Both the position numbers and the translations under genes were made by a program. This document shows, in pieces, positions 22,303 through 32,200 of a stretch of DNA of 64,000 nucleotides. The stretch spans positions 2,531,989-2,595,988 of the forward strand of contig NC_059537.1 of assembly GCF_905220415.1 (NCBI RefSeq). The letters run 5' to 3'. The notes below the pieces were generated by a model. It worked only from the letters and a program-made list of their open reading frames with translations. It was not told where the DNA came from and did no database searches. Numbering within the stretch: position 1 is the stretch's first letter; each line of letters begins with the position of its first letter. The DNA is from Colias croceus (taxonomy: Eukaryota > Arthropoda > Insecta > Lepidoptera > Pieridae).

Positions 22303-22460
22303 GTTACAAAGTAGAAGAATGTACTAAAGCAGAAACAGGAGTAGGAGCTGCTATAGCAGCAGGCAATCATGAACTAAAAGGAATTTGTGCTCTTTTAGTT
22401 ATAGCACCTAAAATAATTAAACAACTAATAATTTGTATAGATAAATCTTCTTTTATAAAT
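22303..22460 (-). pseudogene. NUMT: fragment of mitochondrial ND5
   Basis: Read on the minus strand with the invertebrate mitochondrial code, this gives LGAITKRAQIPFSSWLPAA followed by IAAPTPVSALVHSSTL. That is the conserved core of NADH dehydrogenase subunit 5, with TGA as Trp. Upstream residues (EDLSIQIISCLIIL) fit less well. After STL the frame is lost at TTGTAACC, probably through a missing base in the L-V-T codons. It is a short nuclear copy with no function expected, lying 50 bp past the TA-flanked element. Confidence 0.85.
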
Positions 22461-22834
22461 TCATGCAGGTGTAGATGATGATTATATATGTAGGTCATTT
22501 TGGGTAGAATTATTTTTTTTTTGGATTCTTACTTGTTACCTTCTCCAGGACTCGTCTATTTACTACTCCACTGTGTTTCATATTGCCTCAATAGCGAATT
22601 TATATCAACATGTTAGTGTCTGCTCATAACTGTAGGGAACAGTAAAAAAAATTGCTTAATCCAACGATGCTGTTTAGTCAACACTCAGCAGTCTCGGCTT
22701 TTAATGATAGAGGCTTATTAAATATCAATATCATTATAAAACAATCCCTAAAAATTAAAAAAAAAAAAAAAAAAAAACTTCTGTATATAATAGTTACCTA
22801 TCCACTGGTAATTTATTATGATAATTTATATATT

Positions 22835-23008
22835 AAAGTGAAACTTTTATTACATCGTCTCAAACTTTTTGGTCTGTGTAGCGCATGTCGCGTGACGCAC
22901 GATACGTACGATAATTATCGTACAAATACGATAATTTTTAGTTAAATGTCTATAGTGTGATAAAAAGTTTCACTTTTACCGTGGTTTCATAAAACCACAC
23001 AACATTTT
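22835..23008 (-). mobile_element. GTGAAAC-type MITE, copy 2
   Basis: This is an inverted, near-identical copy of the element at 15141-15320. It shares AAAGTGAAACTTTTATTACA, CGCATGTCGCGTGACGCACG and the terminal GTGGTTTCATAAAACCAC hairpin. A poly(A)/T-rich block at 22757-22777 precedes it. Confidence 0.7.
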
Positions 23009-23024
23009 TTATTCTTGCCGGCTC

Positions 23025-23129
23025 TGCTCCATAGTGTTCTATGATCGGATCAAATCGGACCAGTAGTTCCCGAGATTAGCGCGTTCAAACAAACAAACTT
23101 TTCAGCTTTAAAATATTAGTACTTATAGA
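23025..23129 (-). mobile_element. Helitron-like family A, truncated
   Basis: It retains CAAATCGGACCAGTAGTTCC, GATTAGCGCGTTCAAAC and TTCAGCTTTAAAATATTAG. The CTAG side is lost in sequence adjoining the MITE. Confidence 0.55.
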
Positions 23130-23404
23130 TAATTTTGTAACTGTAGGTATTACACAAGATATTTTTAATTTGTTACTTAATTATTTTTATTTATATGCTC
23201 TACACTCATTAAACTGTAATCAATTAATTAATTGACATTATTTAAAAAGTTCCTTCTTTACGAGTTTACAACATTTTTTTTAGTTAATAATTTATTTTCC
23301 AGACGAAACATACCCACTTAGGTTTTGGCAAAACCGCTTTGCTTAGTAATAATTATTCTTGATTCTCACATAAATTTAAAACCTTGTTCAGTTTCTTTGT
23401 ACTT

Positions 23405-23500
23405 CAAGCGAAGAGTGAACGGGTACCTTCTAGGGAAGCGCGCTCCATCTTCTCCATCAGGCGAGATCGCGGTCAAGCGCTTCCCTATAACACAATAAAA
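23405..23500. repeat. Dispersed lepidopteran repeat
   Basis: GAGTGAACGGGTACCTTCTA, AAGCGCGCTCCATCTTCTCC and AGGCGAGATCGCGGTCAAGC match, from memory, a dispersed repeat common in moth and butterfly sequence. The ends are not defined. 23500-24450 has nothing else I can identify. Confidence 0.45.
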
Positions 23501-24458
23501 AAAATAAAAAAGTAAGTACTTAGCTGTTTATAAAATTCTTAGTTAAATAATATTTTAAGCAGTTAAAACGATTAATTTTAAATCGCGTTATTTCGAAATT
23601 ATTCGAAAAAGGTAACTAATAAAACAAAATTATTTAAGTAAAGCTGGAAAGATTTCATTGTCATTAATCTAAATTTTCTCTCTACCACAAGAACAACATA
23701 ACTTATAAACAACTAGTCAAGTTAAATCTAGATACAGTAAAAGCTCTTTATTCGCGGGTAATTTATAGGTTCCGCAAATGTGCCGCGAATAGCGAAATCG
23801 TGAATATGGAATGGTAATTTGTATGGGGTTATAGGGGATACGTACGAATGATATTATTTAAATTAAGTGTTAATTAGGTAAGTCTTATCATAAATATAAA
23901 GTCTATCTATAGCTATAAGATGCGCTGATCAAAACATCCTCATATTTTGAACGTCATCAATATGACTAAGTACAAGATGACTATTCAGAAATCAAATGTT
24001 GAAAATAACGTATCTCAGTTCTGTGCCAACGAACCCTACATTTGCAATGGTACTTAATTTTTTGTGTGTGCATTGTTTGATCATTTTCAATAACAGGAAG
24101 TTTCGCAAGTTTAAACGTTTCACAAAAACCAGCTCAAAGTGCAGGATGTGGCAAATGTCAATATGAACAAAAGATAATGTGACCAAGGCAAAAACACCAT
24201 AGAGGTACCATGTGTAGGAAATAATGACTAATGAGTTAGTTTGTGCCTTTGTGGCGGTAAATCGAGGTTAGGAGTTTTTAAATTAATCTTTTTGCTCAAC
24301 AAATTACGTAATTCCTAATAACAAAAGCCTATAAATATTAGTTAGAATGAACAATAAATATTTCTTTGTGATAAAATTATCTTGAAAATATTGTAAAAAT
24401 ATGTCATATGTAGTCCCTTTTCTAAATGGGTTAACTATTAAGTACCCATATGCATAAT

Positions 24459-25234
24459 CATGGGCGTAGCCACGGTGGGGCAGGGTGGGGCGCTTGCCCC
24501 ACTCTAGCTTTGACCTGGAAGGTGGGTAGATACCTAACCAAATCTATTAAAAATCGAAGTACCTACTAACTACTAAGCTTAGAAATTTCACACTCGATTC
24601 TCGAAAGTCGACAGGCGACACAGAAAATGCGACCTTTATAATTAGTATTATTTACCTCTAAATTGACTGACTAACAACTAACAAGTGTCATACGCGAATG
24701 CCATCGCGAATGCCTTCGCAAATGCCTTCGCGAATGACTTCGCCAATGCCTTCGCAAATGCCTTCGCGAATGCCTTCGCAAATGCCTTCGCGAATGCCTT
24801 CGCCAATGCCTTCGCAAATGCCTTCGCGAATGCCATCGCAAATGCCTTCGCGAATGCCTTCGCAAATGCCATCGCGAATGCCATCGCGAATGCCTTCGCA
24901 AATGCCTTCGCGAATGCCATCGCGAATGCCTTCGCAAATGCCTTCGCGAATGCCATCGCGAATGTCTTCGCAAATGCCTTCGCGAATGCCATCGCGAATG
25001 CCTTCGCAAATGCCTTCGCAAATGCCTTCGCGAGTGCCTTTGCGAATGCCTTCGCGAATGCCATCGCGAATGCCTTCACAAATGCCTTCGCAAATGCCGG
25101 CGGTACGGCCACCGGCATTTGAAGACCTGGATATAACTTTGGGTACATACTTGGTACATACAGTTGCTAGTTACATAATAATTATTATTTTTTATTGTTG
25201 CCCCACCTTGAGCCCATGGCTAGCTACGCCCATG
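24459..25234. mobile_element. hAT-type non-autonomous element carrying a minisatellite
   Basis: The inverted ends are CATGGGCGTAGC at 24459 and GCTACGCCCATG ending at 25234. Beyond them are exact 8-bp direct repeats TGCATAAT (24451-24458 and 25235-25242). GTGGGGC blocks recur in inverse near both ends. The interior is mostly a 12-bp tandem array (24694-25099). An 8-bp duplication and short inverted ends point to hAT. No transposase is encoded. Confidence 0.78.
24694..25099. repeat. 12-bp minisatellite (about 34 units)
   Basis: Units follow GCGAATGCCTTC with A/G at the Cys-Gly junction and T/A before TCGC. Many pairs form a 24-bp higher-order unit (CGCGAATGCC then TTCGCAAATGCC). Because the period is a multiple of three, several frames stay open on both strands (for example repeated AFAN or RMPSQMPS), with no start context or codon signal. 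They are not treated as genes. Confidence 0.9.
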
Positions 25235-25393
25235 TGCATAATACATTGCATAATATCTATCTACCTCTAAGTCTCCGAAATAACTAGGTACCTAAATAGT
25301 TTTCAATTATATTCACGCATTTAAACTTTTCTATAAACTAGCTTCAAATTGGTAAAACTATGAAATAACCGTCATTTTCTTGTCTAGGTGACT

Positions 25394-27348
25394 ATGGCAG
25401 ATGGTATAGAAGCCGGGGCTGGGCTGGCGTGGCGCCTGCTGGCCACGCTCGAAGGAGGCTCCTTATTACTGGCCACATCAGCTCTAATCGCTTATACAGC
25501 TAGAGCCAGAGTCAAGAAGCACAAACGACGCAGGGACGTCAAGACTGTACTTGTGAGTAAATGGAGATTATGAGAAAATAGTCATCTATCGCTAAACGCT
25601 TCAAACTTCGAACTTCGCTTCAAACTAAATGAAGCGATATGATTGGTTATTTACAAACACCTTCCTCGAACATTATTAGTGGAAAAGTCTACCCTTATTC
25701 GCAAAAATAGAGGTTTTTGTTAGACTGTTAGCTAAGCTGTTAATAAAGCAGTTAATACCTACATAGTTGTAGAAGGTAATATAGGCTATATAAAAAAAAT
25801 CACAAAAGCGTAGAAAAATCGAAATCAAATAACGCAGATCAACATACATTATTGTATCAAAAATACGAATCTCTATTAAGTAATATTATTTTAAAATCTT
25901 ATCCACAGGTAACAAACACAACAAACTCTCTTGGCAAGGAAGTGAAGCGACGTCTGGAGGCGTGCGGTTGTATAGTGCACACGTTACCGGGAGACGCGAC
26001 GAGCGAGTCTCGCGTGGATGCTCTGCTGGTTATCGGCGCGGAAACACGACCCGGCTTGGAAGGCATCGCTAAATTGGTTTCAAATGACGTTTATGATAAT
26101 TTAAAGGTAAATTAATTTACTTTTCGAGATTTTGAAAGATATTCTTAATTCGTACGGTGGTGTAATTAGCGAATGTATCTGCCAATTGATAGCAGAGTCA
26201 TCAAAGCAGAGTCAACAAATATATTCAGATATTCTTGTTCCAAGTATACATAAAAAAGTTATGTTAAATATTTTTACTGTAAATTTCAGTTACTGGAATC
26301 ACTATCACATTTAGTGCAACGTGGTGGATGTATTGCCTGGGCGTCAGCGGGTGCCCTGGACGACGTTTACAGTGAAGCGACGCGCGCGTTCGACGCAGTG
26401 CTTCGAGCTAGCTTGAACTACGTCGCTAAAAAGTATTTTTTTATCACTAACATAATGTAAAACTAAGCCTACCGCGTCTGTCTATCTGTTCGCAATAAAT
26501 TTAAAGCTACTGCCCTTTTTTCATTCTGTTTTCACCATAGCGACGTATTGTGTGCTTCAGAAAAAACCTATAAAATGTCTTTCAGTTTTACATTTTCCAT
26601 AAAAACCTGTTTAATGTTAATTCATGTAATATGTATTATAATATGTACGACTACTTACGCTTTAAATTATTATTTGTTTTCAGATCTCGCTGCGAAGCCA
26701 TTTGGATCAACAAAGATGAAAGCATAGAGCGGGTAGCGGAAAACATAATCGCAGCTCTTGTGCCGTGTGATACGAGGCAAAGTACAGATGTGCAAACTTA
26801 CCCTTTAAGGTATAATAATTATTACTATTTTCCAAAAAACAGAGATTATCGATACCTTATTCTAAAAGGCATCGAAAAGAAGAGCCGATTGTTTCTTTTT
26901 TATTACTCTCATTTCAACGTCTGTACCGAAAATAATAATTTAATACGAAACACTAATATTCGTCTTAGCTCTATGACATAATGCTAAAGCGACTGTTTAT
27001 TTATTTGACCGCACTTACCTCAGAAACTGCTAGACCGATTTCAAAAATTATTCCATCGTACATAATAATATCCAAATTATAAGTATAAATTAATAATACC
27101 TACGTGATGCAGGAGAGTTGATTTTAATTTTTAAGTAAGACGGGCAAAGCGAGTATAGTTGTACAATATATTATATGAAATTAAATTAAATGTAAATGTA
27201 CAGGAATATTTGGTATTATGTACTGTTTTAAAGCATTTTGTTATATTTTAAATAAAAAATAATACCTAGGTACTTATATTATGTTTTCAGGAATATTGCA
27301 GTACAAATAAGCAAGTTTTTTGGGCGATGGTTTAAAATAATAATGTAG
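25394..27348 (+). CDS. SDR-like membrane-anchored protein, lacks catalytic Lys
   Basis: Five exons join in phase: 25394-25552, 25909-26106, 26290-26432, 26684-26809 and 27291-27348, giving 227 residues. An acceptor (TGTCTAG) six bases before the ATG suggests an upstream noncoding exon. Residues 21-36 form a short hydrophobic segment followed by basic RARVKKHKRRR, suggesting an N-terminal membrane anchor facing the cytosol. The core resembles a short-chain dehydrogenase: TVLVTNTTNSLGKEVKRRLE stands where TGxxxGxG is expected, and ALLVIGA, CIAWASAG and VYSEATRAFDAVLRASL follow. In the YxxxK position Tyr146 is present but Thr150 replaces Lys. The chain is shorter than typical SDRs. The enzymatic role is doubtful and the name is uncertain. 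AATAAA signals lie near 27443. Confidence 0.75.
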
Positions 27349-27658
27349 CTGGAAAAGGGAAACATCTTGTAATCCATCGGATGAAATAATGTATAATAAA
27401 TTATGTACATAGCACACAAACATGTTTTATATAATTAGCAATAAATAAAAATTTAAAAATTATGACTTGTATTTTTTTACTATCCTTAAAAGGGGTAATA
27501 ATATCTATTAAATTTATTTTTTAATAATAATTAAAAAAGTGAGATATCTCCAAAAGCTCTACAATTAAACTGACTACTGAACCTTTTTTTTAACTTGATT
27601 GAATCTATTCATGGTTGCGTTTTTTTGAACAACAACTTATCAACAATGTTACTAGAAA

Positions 27659-27712
27659 GCATTGAGTTAATAATATGTACTACTACATATTATGATAATA
27701 TTAACTCAATGC
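27659..27712. repeat. Imperfect palindrome
   Basis: GCATTGAGTTAATAATATGT is followed by its inverse ACATATTATGATAATATTAA and CTCAATGC, interrupted by one 6-nt insertion. CTAGAAAG lies on both outer sides. It could be a small foldback element. Confidence 0.65.
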
Positions 27713-27969
27713 TAGAAAGTGGAAATGTTGTCACGGACGAACACAGAACAAGTGCGTCTCGCATCAACCTTATCGCATCTCGCAACTAACATCATGAAAG
27801 GAAATATCCAGGAAGTGCTTATCTAATAAAATAAGTGAAAATTTCTAAAAAGCGCTTTCTGCCGCACCATTTCATATGCCACCTGGGGGTGGGGCCCTAA
27901 GTAAGGACTAGGTTCATTTTTACTCCAAAAAAGTGTAACAAGCTTAGATCATTAAGAAATGATCTAAGG

Positions 27970-28170
27970 CAGGGGCTCCCAATCTTTTTCATCTCGCGGC
28001 GCAGATTCACGTTAAGTTTTTTGTCACGGCGCCCTACCTACCCAACCTAGATAGTTAAAAAGGAAAAAAGGTACTCGCGAATTTAAGCAGATCGACTCAT
28101 ATTCGCGCCCCTATTCACTTTCCACGGCGCACCAAGGCGCCGGCCGTGGCGCTCAGTTTGGGAACCCCTG
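27970..28170. mobile_element. 201-bp hAT MITE
   Basis: The inverted ends are CAGGGGCTCCCAATC and GTTTGGGAACCCCTG, with an exact 8-bp target duplication ATCTAAGG at 27962-27969 and 28171-28178. The interior is GC-rich (GGCGCACCAAGGCGCCGGCC) and noncoding. The intact duplication suggests a fairly recent insertion. Confidence 0.88.
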
Positions 28171-28407
28171 ATCTAAGGTAACAAGCCTACCTACCTACCT
28201 ACCTACAAGAGTACCTAGTATATTATTATATTTGGTATATTATTTATTGTAGGTGGTCTTGATGACCTGTTAGTAATATTCATACAAAATTCAGGTACCT
28301 ACTTTTTGAGTTTAGCCCGAACATACATTTCAGAAAAACAGACAAAATTCTAAAAACTATATTTCTAGCTTCGATATCGATTGTAGATTACGCGTGATTA
28401 CGCCTAA

Positions 28408-28653
28408 TCCATACTTATATTATAAATGCGAAAGTAACTCTGTCTGTCTGTCTGTCTGTTACTCAATCACGCCTTAACTACTGAACCAATTTGCATGAAA
28501 TTTGGTATAGAGATATTTTGATACCCGAGAAAGGACATAGGCTACTTTTTACCCCGGGACATAGGATAAGTTTTATCCTGGAAATCCCACGGGAACGGGA
28601 ACTATGCGGGTTTTTCTTTGACTGCGCGAGCGAAGCCGCGGGCGGAAAGCTAG
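28408..28653 (+). mobile_element. Helitron-like family B, complete copy
   Basis: It starts TCCATACTTATATTATAAAT after A, contains a (CTGT)n run and CCCCGGGACATAGGATAAG, and ends GGCGGAAAGCTAG before T. The hairpin GCGAGCGAAGCCGC lies before CTAG. The 74-residue frame inside is not a gene. Confidence 0.77.
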
Positions 28654-28722
28654 TTCTAAATAAATATTCAATTTACAGGTTTGTTTTTCCTACGATTTTA
28701 GTATATGACGTATAGATCTTGG

Positions 28723-28902
28723 TATAGTGCCACAAACTTATCTGACCCGGTGACAAAAACTGGAACTACGTGCCGCCATTTTGAAATGTCACATTTTCAC
28801 AGACTTTTCATACGGAATATTTTGTTTAAATCAAGGTTTAAATATAAAGAAAGCGACATCGGTGACACTGTCACCGGGTCAGATAAGTTTGTGGCACTAT
28901 AT
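28723..28902. mobile_element. 180-bp MITE with long inverted ends
   Basis: TATAGTGCCACAAACTTATC at 28723 is exactly mirrored by GATAAGTTTGTGGCACTATA ending at 28902. The match extends inward through TGACCCGGTGAC. Flanking TA bases suit a Tc1/mariner-type target. Confidence 0.82.
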
Positions 28903-28946
28903 AGATATTTATAGTAATAAATTAAACACAAACTTCAAAGTACCTT

Positions 28947-29036
28947 AAGTGACTCTACACAATACACATGCCGTTTCCGCAAATATTTTGACAAGCATGT
29001 TGTGCAAGCTAAAGTTGTGTTGTGTAGACCCACTAT
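28947..29036. mobile_element. Possible 90-bp MITE upstream of ZCCHC7
   Basis: AGTGACTCTACACAATACA at 28947 and the inverse-like TGTGTTGTGTAGACCCACT ending at 29036 form imperfect ends. No sure duplication is seen. It lies about 230 bp before the ZCCHC7 start codon. Confidence 0.4.
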
Positions 29037-29267
29037 AACATATATATTTATTATCTGTTCTTCGAAATGTCACTTTTATGATTAATCAAACGTCACTTCA
29101 TAGCAGTCTCGAAATGGAGTGTCAGACGTGTCCATAACAAATACAAATCCGTTTTAAGTTCTTGAGATTTCTGTGATGCTATCTATTGCTTGATAACAGT
29201 CTGAAAACGTTTTCGATTATGTACATTTCTTGTAAACCCCTGTTTCTGCAACATTCGCGTCAAAAAT

Positions 29268-32200
29268 ATGGAAGAGGTAGGTGGTGAGGTTATTGTATTT
29301 TTGTTGTGTCACAATATTTTTGTGAGAGCGCATGGAAGTTTTGCAATGATGTATTTCGGTTTCAGGAGCTTAGCGAGAATGAATTGGAGGAGCGTATGTA
29401 CTCAACGCTACATTATGTAGACGACACTCAGGCTAATGGAACGGACAGTTTGAACTCAAAAGATGGGGAACAAATTGATATCACCCCTCGCAGCAGTGTG
29501 CGTCGATATTGGCGTACCAGTGGGGACCAAAATTCACAATTTCGAAAAGTAAATACCCCACAAACAACAGTAAACAACACAGAAAAACAGCAACAGAAAC
29601 CAAAACAAAATGAAGCAAAGCAATTAAAATCAAACCAACAAAATTCAAACCAATCAAAAAGTAAGCCATCAGAAATAAATCCATCAAAATCAAAAGCTGA
29701 AGATACAGATCAACCACCGAAAGAGGAAAAATCTAACTCGCCAAATGTATCTGCTCAATTGTCAATATTTCAACAACCTGTATCAAAGAATTTAAAGAAA
29801 ACGATTGAAATATTGGATATTGATGATGATTGTCATGTTGTTGACATCCAGTCGAGCGATGAGGATGAAGTCATTGAAGTGGCCCTACCACCTAAGCCAA
29901 CCATCACTATAGAGAGTTCAGACGAAGATGAAGTGTCCCCTGTAACAACTGAATCTCCTTCTAAAGAGAATAATATCAAAAACATCAACGAAAGCAGGGT
30001 TTTGAGGGAAGTATCATCCAGCCCAGTACCATCTGTGGTATCTTCTGTGTCTGATGAATTCATACGAGGAGATTGCATTGCACTTAACATATCCTCACGC
30101 CACAACAATAACCAAAGCTTTGATTTTGGTCTCCATGGCACTGACCTGCTCGGGCAGACACCATCAAAGAAAAAGAAGAAGAAAAACAAAAATAGTGCAA
30201 CATCCACACCAATTCCAAATCAAATTGCTACAACAAATAATAATTCAGTTGACTCCTGCTTTGCAACACCTAAAAGCAAAGCCAAGAATAAGAAAAAAGC
30301 AAAAGCAAATAAGGCACAGAAAAATATTATGACTGTGGACTGTTACGATTCAGACAGTAATCTCTCTATGATTGAATCAAACAAATCATACACAGTAACA
30401 GAGAAGAGTTTTCCAAGTGCAGATGTATATGAATCGGATTCAAATCAATCAGTACAAATTAAGGGGCAAAAAACGAAACATCAAGAGATATCAAGCACTG
30501 AAATTGACAGCTCAGATGGTAGTGTCATTGACAAACCGGAGGAAGAAACTATGATTATATCAAATGCTGACAATGATAGTGATGTTACTGTCATTATTAA
30601 CAGCACAGACCTTGTCGACCTAACTGCACCAGAACCTGTAATTGACGAAAACATTGTTATGGCAAATGTAACTGGTTTCCCGCAGGAAGATGACAATGAG
30701 CCGATTGACGTTGACAGTGCTACGAAATTGGGTTCAACGAAAATTCCAGCTATACTCTGCGAAGACCTTGATTTTGACAATCTGAAGGGGAACCAAGTGT
30801 TCAAACGACGACGATACTCTCTTACGACACTGCGAGCTGAAATGGAGAAATTCTATAACGAAAGTTGGGGCGGAGAGAACTTCAATCATAGGGAGATACA
30901 GAAGAATATGTCACGTAAGTACTTCTACTACTACTACTATGAAATAAAAGGGATAAATTGGAAATTAAGTATATCATGTTTTCATATATATCCTGTTTTC
31001 AATTGCATAAATTATTTTACGCTAAGCCACACCCCGGACACTCCATACAAAATTATAGTTTTGACAGTCACACTGTAGAGACTGCAAATGTGTGTGTAAA
31101 CTCTTTATGGTTGGCACATTTGTGACTAGCGTAAAAAAAAATTCGCGTTTTTCTGATGAAATACATCCGTAAACAGCACAATATCTAACCATTTTCTACG
31201 AAAAACGATAATCACAAATCCAAAATAATAAAATTGCTTTAAGTCAATTTGATTAATGTTGTCAATCTTCGTTGCGTTTCGTCTAAAGACGTCGTTGGTA
31301 TCGTCCTTGCGGGGAAATGGGTACCATAACATGACTGATCGTGCGGGGTGAGGTAAGTGTTTAATTTTGGCGGGAGGCGGAGAGTGTCCGTTCTGTAGCG
31401 TTTAGCTACTATTATGTATTCTGTGGCTAAGCTATAAAATTGGATCAAACCTAAAACTAATTCAATTTGATTCTATACAAAGTTGTCACATTGTATAAGA
31501 GCACATATAATATTTTTTTTAATACTCTACATTATGTGAAGTCTTAACTTATCTAGTAATGATTAATGATTATATATTATTAGAACATAATGCATTGTCG
31601 TGTTAAGAGGCATGAATGTCAAATTAAGTTGATTGAACTTCCTTAATGACCTTGACATACAGAATGTATTTGATCATTTTGCTTGTTCAATATCTTGATA
31701 TATCATATTTAATAAACAACTTTGCTTGTTCTGTATGATTTATATAGAAAAATGATTGGTGAAACATTGATAAAATACTCTCTTTCTTGAATTTAAAGTC
31801 TTGACACATATCCTATTAATTCATTATTGGAATCAATGGATTTTTTTTCTCTTTTTGTAAGTGAGATTATCCAAATGAGATACAGTTGCAATGTAATTTC
31901 AATTGTATGAATTTATTAGTACATATTTTGTATATTTATTAGTTGTCTAATTAAGCACACCACAAGCTTGCTCAGTATTTGATTAAGTAACACATTGAAA
32001 AATATTTGAAATTTTGTTATTTCTCCATAAGAAATGAATCTAGAGTGCATAACTTCACTATACATGTGTAGATATTCTAACAAACAACAAAATATCCATT
32101 ATCTGCTCACAAATTACAATACCACTTAGTCTATGTGCACTAAAATATATTCAAGGTGATTGAAATTGCATTGTTATTTAAATTATAAATGATAATCAAT

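Noticed and set aside
23742..23830. Stretch with TTTATTCGCGGGTAATTTAT and CCGCGAATAGCGAAATCG as a transposon end
   Set aside because: It looks repeat-like, but no inverted partner or target duplication could be found.
24671..25270. Overlapping long open frames on both strands (116-190 codons) through the 12-bp array
   Set aside because: They arise because the repeat period is a multiple of three and the unit lacks stops. There is no start context, splice structure or domain.
29481..30804. Minus-strand frames (78, 124 and 107 codons) opposite ZCCHC7 exon 2
   Set aside because: They are low-complexity shadows of the acidic coding exon.
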